Assembly (NCBI RefSeq): GCF_000209165.1
Contig: NC_009043.1
Location: forward strand, 1-64,000
Direction: 5' to 3'
DNA: 64,000 nt
Origin: Scheffersomyces stipitis CBS 6054
Taxonomy: Eukaryota > Ascomycota > Pichiomycetes > Serinales > Debaryomycetaceae
Shown here: one piece after another, positions 9,620 to 21,304 of the stretch
Layout: each line of letters starts with the position of its first letter
Numbering within the stretch: the stretch's first letter is position 1
Notes under the pieces: model-generated
The model's input: the letters and a program-made list of their open reading frames with translations, nothing else
Database searches by the model: none
Told to the model about the DNA's origin: nothing
Position numbers and translations under genes: made by a program

Positions 9620-10440
9620 AATAAAATTCAACATAGAGTGACAATAACACATTTACGCTAATCCTGTATCGTGTTATCAGTATTAGCTTACCTATGTTTC
9701 CATTTTTCTGCAATCTAAACTTTTCCTCACTTCAATCAGTCTTCTAATTACTTGTGAATAAGTACTGCTTGTCTTTATGAAAAGAGTGCGAAAAAAATTA
9801 TAAAAATATAATTGTTGCAAAAAATTCCACTCGCTTTAAAAGTAGTACCATTCGATTACGCTCATTCAATTAACCAAGTATTCATATTCTTTGAGTCTTA
9901 CAAAATTTTAAAGTTCTAGTTATAGCCATTCAAAGTATGGTAACATGGTCCTTGGTCACAAGACACAACACGTGAACATAATCCGTAATGGGAAGTAGTA
10001 GTAACATACAGGTCTTTAATTTATATATACTGCTGGAACCAAATTTTCGTATAAATGAAGAGTTAAATTAAATTATATATTGGAAATAGTTGGTATTAAT
10101 AGGGGCTATATATACCTTTGGTAGACCCCTGTTTTGGTATGGAATTTAGAACATTGCGCCAAACTCTGTTTAATATGAGTAGATCCAAAGAAGAGATGTT
10201 CCTGCATAATTTCCATTAATCCAACAGAGGATTTAAGAGTCAACATTACAATCTGCAACTAATTTATGAATTAATCCCGATTCCCTAAACTCCCTGTATA
10301 AATGACACAAAATACCACTTTTTCTTTGGAATAACAATATTATTAATAGTTAATATCTTTTTGAATTCAATCAGCATTGACTTCTAACACCAACTTAGTT
10401 CCAGAACCTTCCAGTATTCAAATCTAGCTCTCTTAGCCAT
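9620..10440. repeat. Subtelomeric promoter-like repeat, copy C
   Basis: Diverged copy of the repeat at 1030-1931. AAAAGTAGTACCATTCGATT (9838-9857) is identical to copy A. Other shared landmarks are GAAAAGAGTGCGAAAAA (9779-9795), TTCAATTAA, an AACACGTGAA box near 9967, AGGATTTAAGAG (10229), CTGTATAAATGACACAAAA near 10294-10312 and CCAGTATTCAAAT (10411-10423). The middle third is replaced by unrelated AT-rich sequence. A 26-codon frame starts at 10493, in the position where copy A has its reading frame, but is too short to call a gene. Confidence 0.55.
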
Positions 10441-13400
10441 TGTCGAATAGTTAAATCCCCACCCAAAGTCCAGAACAGCTGCTTGACATAAAATGGCCAG
10501 AGCAAATATCAAGGTTGTGGGTACTATGGCAGAAGCCACGGTAGGTCATCAGTCCCAAGCTTCAACCGTTTAGTTTGCATATTCTATTAGCAACCCAATT
10601 GGATTGCTTGTTGCCAGTGCATTGAGCAGTAGAAAGGAAGAGATGTTGTTGCTCAACAATTATTCCTTTGAGTTTAGCCAAGAATTATTGAACAATTGTG
10701 TTAACTAAATATCAACAAGACACAAGCGTTTAACGGAAGAAACTTGCTATGATGCTGGTAAGTAGCGATGCCATGTTTGTGTCAAAAAAAAAAGAAGAAG
10801 ACTTGCTTGAAGTATTTGAAGTTCGTTTGTAGGTCCAGTTGATTGATTACCTACCAGACCAAAAAGCTCACATGTAGACCAATGCATAGACTCTTGGTAA
10901 AACTGCATCTACTTGTGAACTACATATTGTCAATCTATTGTTTCGGTAATGCGCCATTGCTTTTTCGGGCCCGCTACTTTGCAGAATTTAAACATAATCT
11001 CTTATGCTATATTTCGCACTCATAGAAAAGCAGTAGTTAAGCCCCATGAAATGGTACCTAGGTATATTGGCCCGTTTCAAAGCGATGACCGAATTTGTAA
11101 ACCTAGGTGCAAAAGCTTCACGCGAACAACAGCCATAATGTCTTTGAATGTAATGGTGAGCTAGCACCAGACACATCAAAACACACAGAGGTGTTTCCAA
11201 AAATGAAAACTTCACAAACGAGATTGTATGAATGATTTCACAAAAGCTGCTTGCGTAAGCTGTACTTAGGAGCACCATTATAGCCTGACTATGCAAGGCA
11301 CGTAATTTATACCTTTCATGAAATTTACCATGCGTACTGTGTGGAATAGAAGCGAAAATTAGAATTATCATATGAATTCAATGAATATTAACTTGCTAGA
11401 GCCATGCATGAAATGAACCAATTTCCATATTGAGAACTCCCACTGTCATGTGACTAATACAAAGAAATTCACAGTAGTTTGAGTTACTTACTTTCAATCT
11501 TGGAATATTAATTAGTTTTCTATGCTGCTATATTATGGAAAGGTCAGTCTTCCCTATCTTTAAAAACATGAAGTAAAATATCCCGAGTCTGCTCGAAGTA
11601 GAAGTTCTTTCAGTATCTACCCTGGACTCTTGGTAGGCCATACTAGTAAAGAATATTATCATTACTTGACGCAGTTATTTTTCTAGGAATATCAGGAGTT
11701 ATCAATGTTGCCTTTTTCATTGAATTAATTACCTAGCTGGGATATTCTGTATTAGCAACTAGTAAGTCACGTAATTACCTAGTTTGTCTGTAATGTCATG
11801 CTATTAACTCAATTTGGAAGTAGGCGTACACTGGAGCCTCACTCAGAATTGAAACCTACATATCGAAAACTAAGACTTTTAGTTTAGACCAGAAGGCGCG
11901 GGCTCTGTACGTCTACATTCAAGGCTGAAAACGGCCATTTCTCAACCATCTATTTCGACTAATTTGGAGATTTGAAAATATGATATGTGATCAACATCTA
12001 TATGACGGACAGTTCTTGTGAGTGAGGCTCTCTAGTGCAGTTCGGTCTGAGTAGCCTTCATTTAGTAGTACCCATTGAGAAATTGAATCGGTTAAACCTG
12101 AGGGAGACAAAAATGGTGTCACATTACCTTTTAGTGGTATGACCGAGTTGCTTCCTCAAGAATATTTGTTGTTTCACAAATTTCGCTTAATTGTACATGA
12201 TATACAAGAACATACGTCCTTTGTCACCGCTCGCTAACTATATGTGTCTTTTATAAGAGTGCATATTGATGAATTTTGATTACTGTATATAAATGTCATT
12301 TCCTCTTTTGGAGCTATAACAGATTTCTGTTTCATAAATAAGGGACTTGTTGATTGTTTCTTTTTCCTTATAGCGCTCCTGTGGAGAAGCAGATCTGAGG
12401 ACCCTGTCTATGCCAAGCAGTCAGTATCTGGAAATCTCCCCTATTTCATTGTCTTGTTGTAAATCAATGCTTGAATGGCCGTCTAGTCTTACTTACAAAA
12501 TGGTCCCTTTATTGACTGTTTCAATTCGCTACCACAAAGTTGAGAGATAGTGAACGCTCTTGAATCTTATAACTTCAGCGAATGGCTTAGAACCTTGACT
12601 AATGTTCGCTAGTTGATAGCAGCATGTATGCTATTTTAGTAGCGCCTCGGTTGGGCCGATGTAAAATTTTATGCGTTCTCTGCTTTTCTCTACATTTCGG
12701 ATAGTTACCTATCATATGGAGCATTTCAGTCCAAATCAGAATCATACATCCAAACATCCAATTATACATAGACTGGAAGCAATAGGAAAGACACGAGTGA
12801 CGAGAAAACTCGAAAAGGTAGAGTAATATGATTCAATAATTTGCCCTCCAAACGATCACCATAGCTCGATCATTTTTTTTGCCATAATAAAATTACGAGG
12901 AGCGAGAATGCAGCCACATGCATAGAACGTATTTCGCGACAGAAAAAATGTCAATCTTGTGCCAACGACATATTTCTTCATGTGGATAATAGCCAACGCA
13001 AATAATAAACAATTAATGAACTACTTCTTCTTCCAGGACTATACCATAATACAAACACTTACATGGACACGCCTTGCCAGTTGCATCCAGGCGTGTTTGT
13101 GAAGGCTGATTAGATGAAATGGACACTTTAGCCATAGGGCAACCGTTTTGACTGAAGTTAAGTCTGTGGCTAGTCAAGAATACGATCAAGGTTTTGATCG
13201 TTGGCAACGCCGAGAGGGACCAGTGGCAAAGAGTTGTTGTAGACTGATGTCAGTTGCTCCTGCCACATAGTTCAAATTGATAAGGAGTTGAAATTGTGAA
13301 ACTAATTGATCTACATCTTCATCTTCAACTCAGGACAAGAAATGAATGCATTTGAGGAAATGACTTGATTCCGAATGTTACCCGAGGCTAGCCTTGTGAA

Positions 13401-13814
13401 ATTTCAGAAACAGGATCTTCAATGCTTGGAGATAATCACAAGAAATTGTGTGAAGATTGCCACTTTAATCTGGCTTGTGCTTTTGTGAAGAATCTACAAG
13501 CAGAGAAAATATATTGTGGAATTGATCTACGGGGACTAACAAAAGGGTGCACTTGTACATCACCAACTTTCTACTGTAGCTGCAGTTTTAGCTGCAGCTG
13601 CAACTAATGCTGCCTCTAGCCTCCCATAATTGTGTCTGATTGTTTGGTAAAAAATATCCCAATATTATCACTGTAAACTGTTTGCACCCGTTTCAGTTCA
13701 CTTGGTTCAAGAATCAGTCTAGCTGCAAATATATATATATCAGTCAATTTCTAGTGCCAAATTAACTTTCCAAGAGCTTGAGTCAGTCGCCATCTAATAC
13801 AGAAACCAGTCAAG
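10441..13814. other. Gene desert upstream of the adhesin
   Basis: About 3.4 kb without a convincing gene. Every frame over 60 codons is unlike known families. Visible details are a GCTGCAG-rich patch at 13575-13602 and an ATATATATATAT run at 13727-13740, about 75 bp before the adhesin ATG, which is the likely TATA region. The 3' part probably holds adhesin control elements. The 5' part probably holds decayed subtelomeric sequence. No tRNA was seen. Confidence 0.5.
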
Positions 13815-16800
13815 ATGCTTCTTAGTAAATACACTCTTGCGGCGTTCAGCTTTATATCCGCAGTGACGGCTGTCACCATCACACAAGACACTATCGATCG
13901 TGGCGCTATCTCCCTTGGGCTTGGTGATACCATCATTGAAGATGGGGTATATTGGTCTATCATTGATAACGTCATTACAGCTTTTGCAGGTAATGTTGAT
14001 GTGGGTACAGGGTCTGGGTTGTACATCACAGGCCTCAATCCCTTGCTTGCCTTACAGGTGACTCTTTTGCTGGGGTCCCTTACTAATGACGGTATCATTT
14101 CCTTCAATGCTGTTCAATCTTTGCTTGCTCCAACATACAATCTTGTGGGAATCTCATTTACCAACAATGGTGAAATGTATTTAGGTGCCGATGGTTCTGT
14201 TGGTATCCCCAGCATCCTGATTACCACCCCAGTTTGGAACAATAACGGTTTGTTGGTTTTTTACCAAAATACTAGAACCACGGGTCCTGTCAATTTGGGT
14301 ACAATTGGTCTTACTATTAACAATAACGGACAAATTTGCTTTTACAACGAATTGTATACCCAGACAACAAACATTGCTGGTACTGGATGTATGACTTTAA
14401 ATGACGATTCAAGTATTTTTTTCTCTAATACCCTTTTGAATATCGATAGCAACCAGGTCTTTTACTTGGCAGATTCTGCCTCCTCGATCAGAGCAACTGC
14501 CATAAGTGCCCCCAAGACCTACAATGTTGCTGGGTTCGGTAATGGCAACAAGATTGGTTTAGATATTCCACTTGTTAACATTCCCCCTTTACTCAATGCT
14601 TACTCATACGATACCACCACTGGTATTTTGACACTTCGTGGTGCTGGATTGTTATCAATGAATTTCAACATTGGTTTAGGCTATAACCCATCTCTTTTCT
14701 CCATTGTAACCGATGACAACGTTGGTTTGCTTTCGGTTCCGTTCGGTGCGCTTACCTATTCTGGTCCTCCTCCAAACGTAGTGCCGTCGGTATGTCAACC
14801 ATGTAAGCTACTTCCACCCGCACCAGGCACTAGTGCTACTGAGTTCACTACAACTGCAACTTCCACCAATTCTGCTGGGTTTACTTGTACTGAGGTTGAT
14901 GATATCATCATTTCCACTGACACCAGTTACTCCTGGTTTACCAGTACTTCCACCATTACTGCAGGATGTGCTTCCAACCCTACTACCACTGTTACTTCTA
15001 CTTGGACTGGTACTGATACTACCACCCTCACAGTTACTGATACTATCGGCGGTACTGACACCGTCATCGTCGAAGTTCCATCCAACGATCAAACCACCAT
15101 CACTTCTACTTGGACTGGTACCGAGACAACTACTGTGACTTTAACAGATACCCAAGGTGGTACCGACACCGTCATCGTCGAAGTTCCATCTAACGATCAA
15201 ACCACCATCACTTCTACTTGGACTGGTACCGAGACAACTACTGTGACTTTAACAGATACCCAAGGTGGTACCGACACCGTCATCGTCGAAGTTCCATCCA
15301 ACGATCAAACCACCATCACTTCTACTTGGACTGGTACCGAGACAACTACTGTGACTTTAACAGATACCCAAGGCGGTACTGACACCGTCATCGTCGAAGT
15401 TCCATCCAACGATGAAACCACCATCACTTCTACTTGGACCGGTACTGAGACAACTACTGTGACTTTAACAGATACCCAAGGTGGTACTGACACCGTCATC
15501 GTCGAAGTTCCCTCTACAGCCAACAGTCAAACCACCATCACTTCTACTTGGACCGGTACTGAGACAACTACTGTGACTTTAACAGACACTGTTGGTGGTA
15601 CTGACACCGTCATTGTCGAAGTTCCCTCTACAGCCAACAGTCAAACCACCATCACTTCTACTTGGACCGGTACCGAGACAACTACTGTGACTTTAACAGA
15701 CACCCAAGGCGGTACTGACACCGTCATCGTCGAAGTTCCCTCTACAGCCAACAGTCAAACCACCATCACTTCTACTTGGACCGGTACTGAGACAACTACT
15801 GTGACTTTAACAGACACTGTTGGTGGTACTGACACCGTCATCGTCGAAGTTCCCTCTACAGCCAACAGTCAAACCACCATCACTTCTACTTGGACTGGTA
15901 CCGAGACAACTACTGTGACTTTAACAGACACTGTTGGTGGTACTGACACCGTCATCGTCGAAGTTCCTTCTACAGCCAACAGCCAAACCACCATCACTTC
16001 TACTTGGACTGGTACCGAGACAACTACTGTGACTTTAACAGACACCCAAGGCGGTACTGACACCGTCATCGTCGAAGTTCCCTCTACAGCCAACAGTCAA
16101 ACCACCATCACTTCTACTTGGACCGGTACTGAGACAACTACTGTGACTTTAACAGACACTGTTGGTGGTACTGACACCGTCATCGTCGAAGTTCCCTCTA
16201 CAGCCAACAGTCAAACCACCATCACTTCTACTTGGACCGGTACTGAGACAACTACTGTGACTTTAACAGACACTGTTGGTGGTACTGACACCGTCATTGT
16301 CGAAGTTCCCTCTACAGCCAACAGTCAAACCACCATCACTTCTACTTGGACCGGTACCGAGACAACTACTGTGACTTTAACAGACACCCAAGGCGGTACT
16401 GACACCGTCATCGTCGAAGTTCCCTCTACAGCCAACAGTCAAACCACCATCACTTCTACTTGGACCGGTACTGAGACAACTACTGTGACTTTAACAGACA
16501 CTGTTGGTGGTACTGACACCGTCATCGTCGAAGTTCCCTCTACAGCCAACAGTCAAACCACCATCACTTCTACTTGGACCGGTACCGAGACAACTACTGT
16601 GACTTTAACAGACACTGTTGGTGGTACTGACACCGTCATCGTCGAAGTTCCTTCTACAGCCAACAGCCAAACCACCATCACTTCTACTTGGACTGGTACC
16701 GAGACAACTACTGTGACTTTAACAGACACTGTTGGTGGTACTGACACCGTCATCGTTGAAGTTCCAACCAGCTACCCATCTTCTGAAAGTTCATCTTCTG

Positions 16801-19800
16801 AAAGTTCATCTTCTGAAAGTTCCTCTTCGAGTGAGACTTCATCGACTGAAAGTTCGTCTTCTGAAAGTTCCTCTTCGAGTGAGACTTCATCGACTGAAAG
16901 TTCGTCTTCTGAAAGTTCCTCATCGAGTGAGACTTCATCGACTGAAAGTTCGTCTTCTGAAACTTCATCTTCCGAAGTCCCATCATCTGAAACATCTGAA
17001 ACATCTTCTGAAAACCAATTCACCGAATACACCACCACTTTCACCACCACCAACTCTGATGGATCTGTTTCTACTGACACAGGTGATGTTATTGTATCTA
17101 CTGACTCGGATGGATCGTGGTACACTACAACTTCTATCATCAGTGAATCATCTACTGGTCCTGAATTCACCGAATACACCACCACTTTCACCACCACCAA
17201 TTCTGATGGATCTGTTTCTACTGACACAGGTGATGTTATTGTATCTACTGACTCGGATGGATCGTGGTACACTACAACTTCTATCATCAGTGAATCATCT
17301 ACTGGTCCTGAATTCACTGAGTACACCACCACTTTCACCACCACCAACTCTGATGGATCTGTTTCTACTGACACAGGTGATGTTATTGTATCTACTGACT
17401 CGGATGGATCGTGGTACACCACTACGTCTATCATCAGCGAGTCTAGTAGTGGTCCTGAGTTCACTGAGTACACCACCACTTTCACCACCACCAACTCTGA
17501 TGGATCTGTTTCTACTGACACAGGAGATGTGATTGTTTCAACTGACTCGGATGGATCGTGGTACACTACAACTTCTATCATCAGTGAATCATCTACTGGT
17601 CCTGAATTCACTGAGTACACCACCACTTTCACCACCACCAACTCTGATGGATCTGTTTCTACTGACACAGGTGATGTTATTGTATCTACTGACTCGGATG
17701 GATCGTGGTACACCACTACGTCTATCATCAGCGAGTCTAGTAGTGGTCCTGAGTTCACTGAGTACACCACCACTTTCACCACCACCAACTCTGATGGATC
17801 TGTTTCTACTGACACAGGAGATGTGATTGTTTCAACTGACTCGGATGGATCGTGGTACACTACAACTTCTATCATCAGTGAATCATCTACTGGTCCTGAA
17901 TTCACCGAGTACACCACCACTTTCACCACCACCAATTCTGATGGATCTGTTTCTACTGACACAGGTGATGTTATTGTATCTACTGACTCGGATGGATCGT
18001 GGTACACTACAACTTCTATCATCAGTGAATCATCTACTGGTCCTGAATTCACCGAGTACACCACCACTTTCACCACCACCAACTCTGATGGATCTGTTTC
18101 TACTGACACAGGAGATGTGATTGTTTCAACTGACTCGGATGGATCGTGGTACACCACTACGTCTATCATCAGCGAGTCTAGTAGTGGTCCTGAGTTCACT
18201 GAGTACACCACCACTTTCACCACCACCAACTCTGATGGATCTGTTTCTACTGACACAGGTGATGTTATTGTATCTACTGACTCGGATGGATCGTGGTACA
18301 CCACTACTTCTATCATCAGTGAATCATCTACTGGTCCTGAATTCACTGAGTACACCACCACTTTCACCACCACCAACTCTGATGGATCTGTTTCTACTGA
18401 CACAGGTGATGTTATTGTATCTACTGACTCGGATGGATCGTGGTACACCACTACGTCTATCATCAGCGAGTCTAGTAGTGGTCCTGAATTCACTGAGTAC
18501 ACCACCACTTTCACCACCACCAACTCTGATGGATCTGTTTCTACTGACACTGGAGATGTTATTGTATCTACTGACTCGGATGGATCGTGGTACACTACAA
18601 CCTCTATCATCAGTGGATCATCTACTGGTCCTGAATTCACCGAGTACACCACCACTTTCACCACCACCAATTCTGATGGATCTGTTTCTACTGGAACTGG
18701 AGATGTTATTGTATCTACTGACTCGGATGGATCGTGGTACACCACTACTTCTATTATCAGTGGATCATCTACTGGTCCTGAATTCACCGAGTACACCACC
18801 ACTTTCACCACCACCAATTCTGATGGATCTGTTTCTACTGGAACTGGAGATGTTATTGTATCTACTGACTCGGATGGATCGTGGTACACCACTACTTCTA
18901 TTATCAGTGGATCATCTACTGGTCCTGAATTCACTGAGTACACCACCACTTTCACCACCACCAACTCTGATGGATCTGTTTCTACTGACACTGGAGATGT
19001 GATTGTATCTACTGACTCGGATGGATCGTGGTACACCACTACTTCAATCATCAGCGAGTCCAGCACACTTATTATTTGTCGTAGAGATGAATCTGATTGT
19101 GTGTCATCTACTGGTCCTGAATTCACTGAGTACACCACCACTTTCACCACCACCAACTCTGATGGATCTGTTTCTACTGACACAGGTGATGTTATTGTAT
19201 CTACTGACTCGGATGGATCGTGGTACACCACTACTTCTATCATCAGTGAATCGTCTACTGGTCCTGAATTCACCGAGTACACCACCACTTTCACCACCAC
19301 CAATTCTGATGGATCTGTTTCTACTGGAACTGGAGATGTTATTGTATCTACTGACTCGGATGGATCGTGGTACACTACAACCTCTATCATCAGTGGATCA
19401 TCTACTGGTCCTGAATTCACCGAGTACACCACCACTTTCACCACCACCAATTCTGATGGATCTGTTTCTACTGGAACTGGAGATGTTATTGTATCTACTG
19501 ACTCGGATGGATCGTGGTACACCACTACTTCTATTATCAGTGGATCATCTACTGGTCCTGAATTCACCGAGTACACCACCACTTTCACCACCACCAATTC
19601 TGATGGATCTGTTTCTACTGGAACTGGAGATGTTATTGTATCTACTGACTCGGATGGATCGTGGTACACCACTACTTCTATTATCAGTGGATCATCTACT
19701 GGTCCTGAATTCACCGAGTACACCACCACTTTCACCACCACCAATTCTGATGGATCTGTTTCTACTGGAACTGGAGATGTTATTGTATCTACTGACTCGG

Positions 19801-20633
19801 ATGGATCGTGGTACACCACTACTTCTATCATTGGTGAGTCGACAGCTGGTCCTGGATTTAGTTCATACTGGAATTCCACCGAACCTTCGACAGATTCTGG
19901 CGTGGCCACTGGAACAGAAATTAATACTTACACCTCTGTGGTGACTGTTATTCAAACCACCTGCCATATCGGCTCAGCTTGTACAGACATCACACAATCA
20001 GCCGGCGAAGCGCCTGCATCAACTAGTACTGCCAATGCCACTCCTCTGTCTAGCTCTGATTCTGGGTCTGGCTCCGGTTCTGATTCTGGATCTGGGTCTG
20101 GATCTGATTCTGGGTCTGGATCTGATTCTGGATCTGGCTCCGGTTCTGAATCTGGTTCTGGATCTGGGTCTGGTGCTGATTCTGGATCTGGTGCTGATTC
20201 TGGATCTGGCTCCGGTTCTGAATCTGGTTCTGGATCTGGGTCTGGTGCTGATTCTGGATCTGGCTCCGGTTCTGAATCTGGATCCGGGTCTGGGTCTGGT
20301 GCTGATTCTGGTTCTGGTTCTGGTTCTGGCGCTGATTCTGGCTCTGGCTCCGGATCTGATTCTGGCTCTGATTCTGGTTCTGGATCTGGCTCTGGCTCTG
20401 GCGCTGATTCTGGCTCTGGCTCTGGCTCTGGATCTGGATCTGATTCAGGATCGGAAATTTCGTCTACACCCGAACAAATTGATAATGGTGATTCCTCCAG
20501 CTCTAATACGGGAGGTTCAACTTCCACTTCATCAGTTATCGCTCCTTATGAAGGTTCTGCTGGTAGAATTTTGGCAAGAAATTCTCAAATCTCTGTCGTG
20601 GTTGTCAGTTTCATTGCAATTTTGATGTTCTAG
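13815..20633 (+). CDS. Giant GPI-anchored Iff/Hyr-type cell-wall adhesin
   Basis: This 2272-residue secreted protein is expected to be linked covalently to the wall and to mediate adhesion. Residues 1-19 are a signal peptide (cleavage likely after AVTA). Residues about 20-335 resemble the N-terminal domain of Candida Hyr1/Iff proteins ([41 protein letters not shown]). Next come 16 tandem 36-38-residue Thr-rich units ([29 protein letters not shown]), similar to flocculin/ALS repeats, then a Ser/Glu-rich spacer, 19 units of 49 residues ([20 protein letters not shown]), a Gly/Ser/Asp tract and a hydrophobic C-terminus ([14 protein letters not shown]) fitting a GPI signal. Subtelomeric location and long upstream DNA suggest silencing and condition-dependent expression. 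Copy number may vary between strains or be altered by assembly. Which Iff/Hyr member it corresponds to cannot be told. Confidence 0.93.
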   Translation: MLLSKYTLAAFSFISAVTAVTITQDTIDRGAISLGLGDTIIEDGVYWSIIDNVITAFAGNVDVGTGSGLYITGLNPLLALQVTLLLGSLTNDGIISFNAVQSLLAPTYNLVGISFTNNGEMYLGADGSVGIPSILITTPVWNNNGLLVFYQNTRTTGPVNLGTIGLTINNNGQICFYNELYTQTTNIAGTGCMTLNDDSSIFFSNTLLNIDSNQVFYLADSASSIRATAISAPKTYNVAGFGNGNKIGLDIPLVNIPPLLNAYSYDTTTGILTLRGAGLLSMNFNIGLGYNPSLFSIVTDDNVGLLSVPFGALTYSGPPPNVVPSVCQPCKLLPPAPGTSATEFTTTATSTNSAGFTCTEVDDIIISTDTSYSWFTSTSTITAGCASNPTTTVTSTWTGTDTTTLTVTDTIGGTDTVIVEVPSNDQTTITSTWTGTETTTVTLTDTQGGTDTVIVEVPSNDQTTITSTWTGTETTTVTLTDTQGGTDTVIVEVPSNDQTTITSTWTGTETTTVTLTDTQGGTDTVIVEVPSNDETTITSTWTGTETTTVTLTDTQGGTDTVIVEVPSTANSQTTITSTWTGTETTTVTLTDTVGGTDTVIVEVPSTANSQTTITSTWTGTETTTVTLTDTQGGTDTVIVEVPSTANSQTTITSTWTGTETTTVTLTDTVGGTDTVIVEVPSTANSQTTITSTWTGTETTTVTLTDTVGGTDTVIVEVPSTANSQTTITSTWTGTETTTVTLTDTQGGTDTVIVEVPSTANSQTTITSTWTGTETTTVTLTDTVGGTDTVIVEVPSTANSQTTITSTWTGTETTTVTLTDTVGGTDTVIVEVPSTANSQTTITSTWTGTETTTVTLTDTQGGTDTVIVEVPSTANSQTTITSTWTGTETTTVTLTDTVGGTDTVIVEVPSTANSQTTITSTWTGTETTTVTLTDTVGGTDTVIVEVPSTANSQTTITSTWTGTETTTVTLTDTVGGTDTVIVEVPTSYPSSESSSSESSSSESSSSSETSSTESSSSESSSSSETSSTESSSSESSSSSETSSTESSSSETSSSEVPSSETSETSSENQFTEYTTTFTTTNSDGSVSTDTGDVIVSTDSDGSWYTTTSIISESSTGPEFTEYTTTFTTTNSDGSVSTDTGDVIVSTDSDGSWYTTTSIISESSTGPEFTEYTTTFTTTNSDGSVSTDTGDVIVSTDSDGSWYTTTSIISESSSGPEFTEYTTTFTTTNSDGSVSTDTGDVIVSTDSDGSWYTTTSIISESSTGPEFTEYTTTFTTTNSDGSVSTDTGDVIVSTDSDGSWYTTTSIISESSSGPEFTEYTTTFTTTNSDGSVSTDTGDVIVSTDSDGSWYTTTSIISESSTGPEFTEYTTTFTTTNSDGSVSTDTGDVIVSTDSDGSWYTTTSIISESSTGPEFTEYTTTFTTTNSDGSVSTDTGDVIVSTDSDGSWYTTTSIISESSSGPEFTEYTTTFTTTNSDGSVSTDTGDVIVSTDSDGSWYTTTSIISESSTGPEFTEYTTTFTTTNSDGSVSTDTGDVIVSTDSDGSWYTTTSIISESSSGPEFTEYTTTFTTTNSDGSVSTDTGDVIVSTDSDGSWYTTTSIISGSSTGPEFTEYTTTFTTTNSDGSVSTGTGDVIVSTDSDGSWYTTTSIISGSSTGPEFTEYTTTFTTTNSDGSVSTGTGDVIVSTDSDGSWYTTTSIISGSSTGPEFTEYTTTFTTTNSDGSVSTDTGDVIVSTDSDGSWYTTTSIISESSTLIICRRDESDCVSSTGPEFTEYTTTFTTTNSDGSVSTDTGDVIVSTDSDGSWYTTTSIISESSTGPEFTEYTTTFTTTNSDGSVSTGTGDVIVSTDSDGSWYTTTSIISGSSTGPEFTEYTTTFTTTNSDGSVSTGTGDVIVSTDSDGSWYTTTSIISGSSTGPEFTEYTTTFTTTNSDGSVSTGTGDVIVSTDSDGSWYTTTSIISGSSTGPEFTEYTTTFTTTNSDGSVSTGTGDVIVSTDSDGSWYTTTSIIGESTAGPGFSSYWNSTEPSTDSGVATGTEINTYTSVVTVIQTTCHIGSACTDITQSAGEAPASTSTANATPLSSSDSGSGSGSDSGSGSGSDSGSGSDSGSGSGSESGSGSGSGADSGSGADSGSGSGSESGSGSGSGADSGSGSGSESGSGSGSGADSGSGSGSGADSGSGSGSDSGSDSGSGSGSGSGADSGSGSGSGSGSDSGSEISSTPEQIDNGDSSSSNTGGSTSTSSVIAPYEGSAGRILARNSQISVVVVSFIAILMF
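14985..16769 (+). repeat. Adhesin repeat block 1 (16 units, 108/114 bp)
   Basis: The first unit is diverged, units 2-4 are 108 bp (ending VPSND) and unit 5 onward are 114 bp (ending VPSTANS). Units 6-16 are spaced exactly 114 bp, starting near 15527, 15641, 15755 and so on. The residues before GGTD alternate between TV and TQ in the order V-Q-V-V-Q-V-V-Q-V-V-V from unit 6, which shows a three-unit, 342-bp higher-order period. Units are rich in Thr, for O-mannosylation. Confidence 0.93.
17016..19853 (+). repeat. Adhesin repeat block 2 (19 units, 147 bp)
   Basis: Nineteen units of 49 codons beginning with E/Q-FTEYTTT and ending [16 protein letters not shown] or ISGSSTGP. Early units carry STDTG and later ones STGTG. 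Unit 14 carries a unique 42-bp insertion (about 19065-19106). The total of 2835 bp from 17019 to 19853 equals 19 x 147 + 42. High nucleotide identity between units indicates recent unequal exchange or gene conversion. Confidence 0.93.
20044..20457 (+). repeat. Gly/Ser/Asp low-complexity tract in the adhesin
   Basis: About 138 codons of (Gly-Ser)n interrupted by Asp, Glu and Ala, made from TCTGG-type hexamers. It lies just before the C-terminal GPI region and probably acts as a flexible spacer near the wall anchor. Confidence 0.9.
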
Positions 20634-21304
20634 ACAATCAAAATAATTTTTCTTTCACTTCGATTTTCATGCTTCTTTGCTACATGTTCTCGTAAAGTTG
20701 ACTACCAAAGTCAATTTTGCATAATTCCCCTTTCTTTTTTTCTTTCACGTTAAAATTTGATTCCCCAGTTTTCTTATAGAAGTTTCAATAACATTTGTTA
20801 TTGTACTAGGATCATCCATATATATATATATATGAACTAGTTTAATATATTGATAACAATACTAAAACAGTCGGCTCTTCGCTTGCAGTAGTAGGTGTCA
20901 ATATTGCGTAATGTTAATTGAAGGGCAATTAATTGAAAACATTAATTAAGATTAGAGTTACATATTGAATGTATCACCAAACTCAAGAACGTGCATCCAA
21001 AAGGATCTATTTATTGACTTACTTAGATCTACAGTACTAAGATGACAATAAGCTGCTATATTTCGATACCGAATATCTTTAAAAGTACAATCCCAGATTA
21101 ATATTCGTTAAATCATAACGAGATCGAACTACAATCGCTACTGATAATCATTCTGCTATGAAGTTTCGATACTGCAGAAGACTCCATTGAAATAAAAAGT
21201 TCATATATAAAGTATCATATATTGCATCATCGTTGTCGTATAACAAAACACTCTACCTGAAAGCGCAACACTCTGCCACAATGCACATAACTCTACCAGA
21301 AGGC
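20634..21304. other. Intergenic region between two 3' ends
   Basis: The adhesin and the transporter gene converge here. The region is AT-rich, with T-runs after the adhesin stop and an ATATATATATATAT run near 20819-20833. No gene was recognised. Confidence 0.5.

Noticed and set aside
9620..10440. Possible solo LTR
   Set aside because: No TG...CA ends with target duplication or primer-binding site could be recognised, and the copies differ in extent. A duplicated promoter region explains the data as well.
10988..11371. 127-codon minus-strand frame in the desert
   Set aside because: Its composition is unlike known proteins, it has no motif, and it overlaps frames on the other strand. Probably chance in AT-rich DNA.
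13422..13607. Cysteine-rich 61-codon frame upstream of the adhesin
   Set aside because: Its cysteines come from a TGC/TGT-rich low-complexity patch (GCTGCAG repeats). There is no signal peptide and no family resemblance.
16772..19909. A 1045-codon open frame on the minus strand across the adhesin repeats
   Set aside because: It is a mirror of the 147-bp repeat block, whose codon choice lacks stops on the opposite strand. Its sequence is only a repeat of the reverse translation, with no independent start context or family similarity.
16732..19944. Plus-strand Leu/Pro-rich frames inside the adhesin
   Set aside because: These are frame-shifted shadows of the Thr/Ser repeats, with the same period as the repeats.
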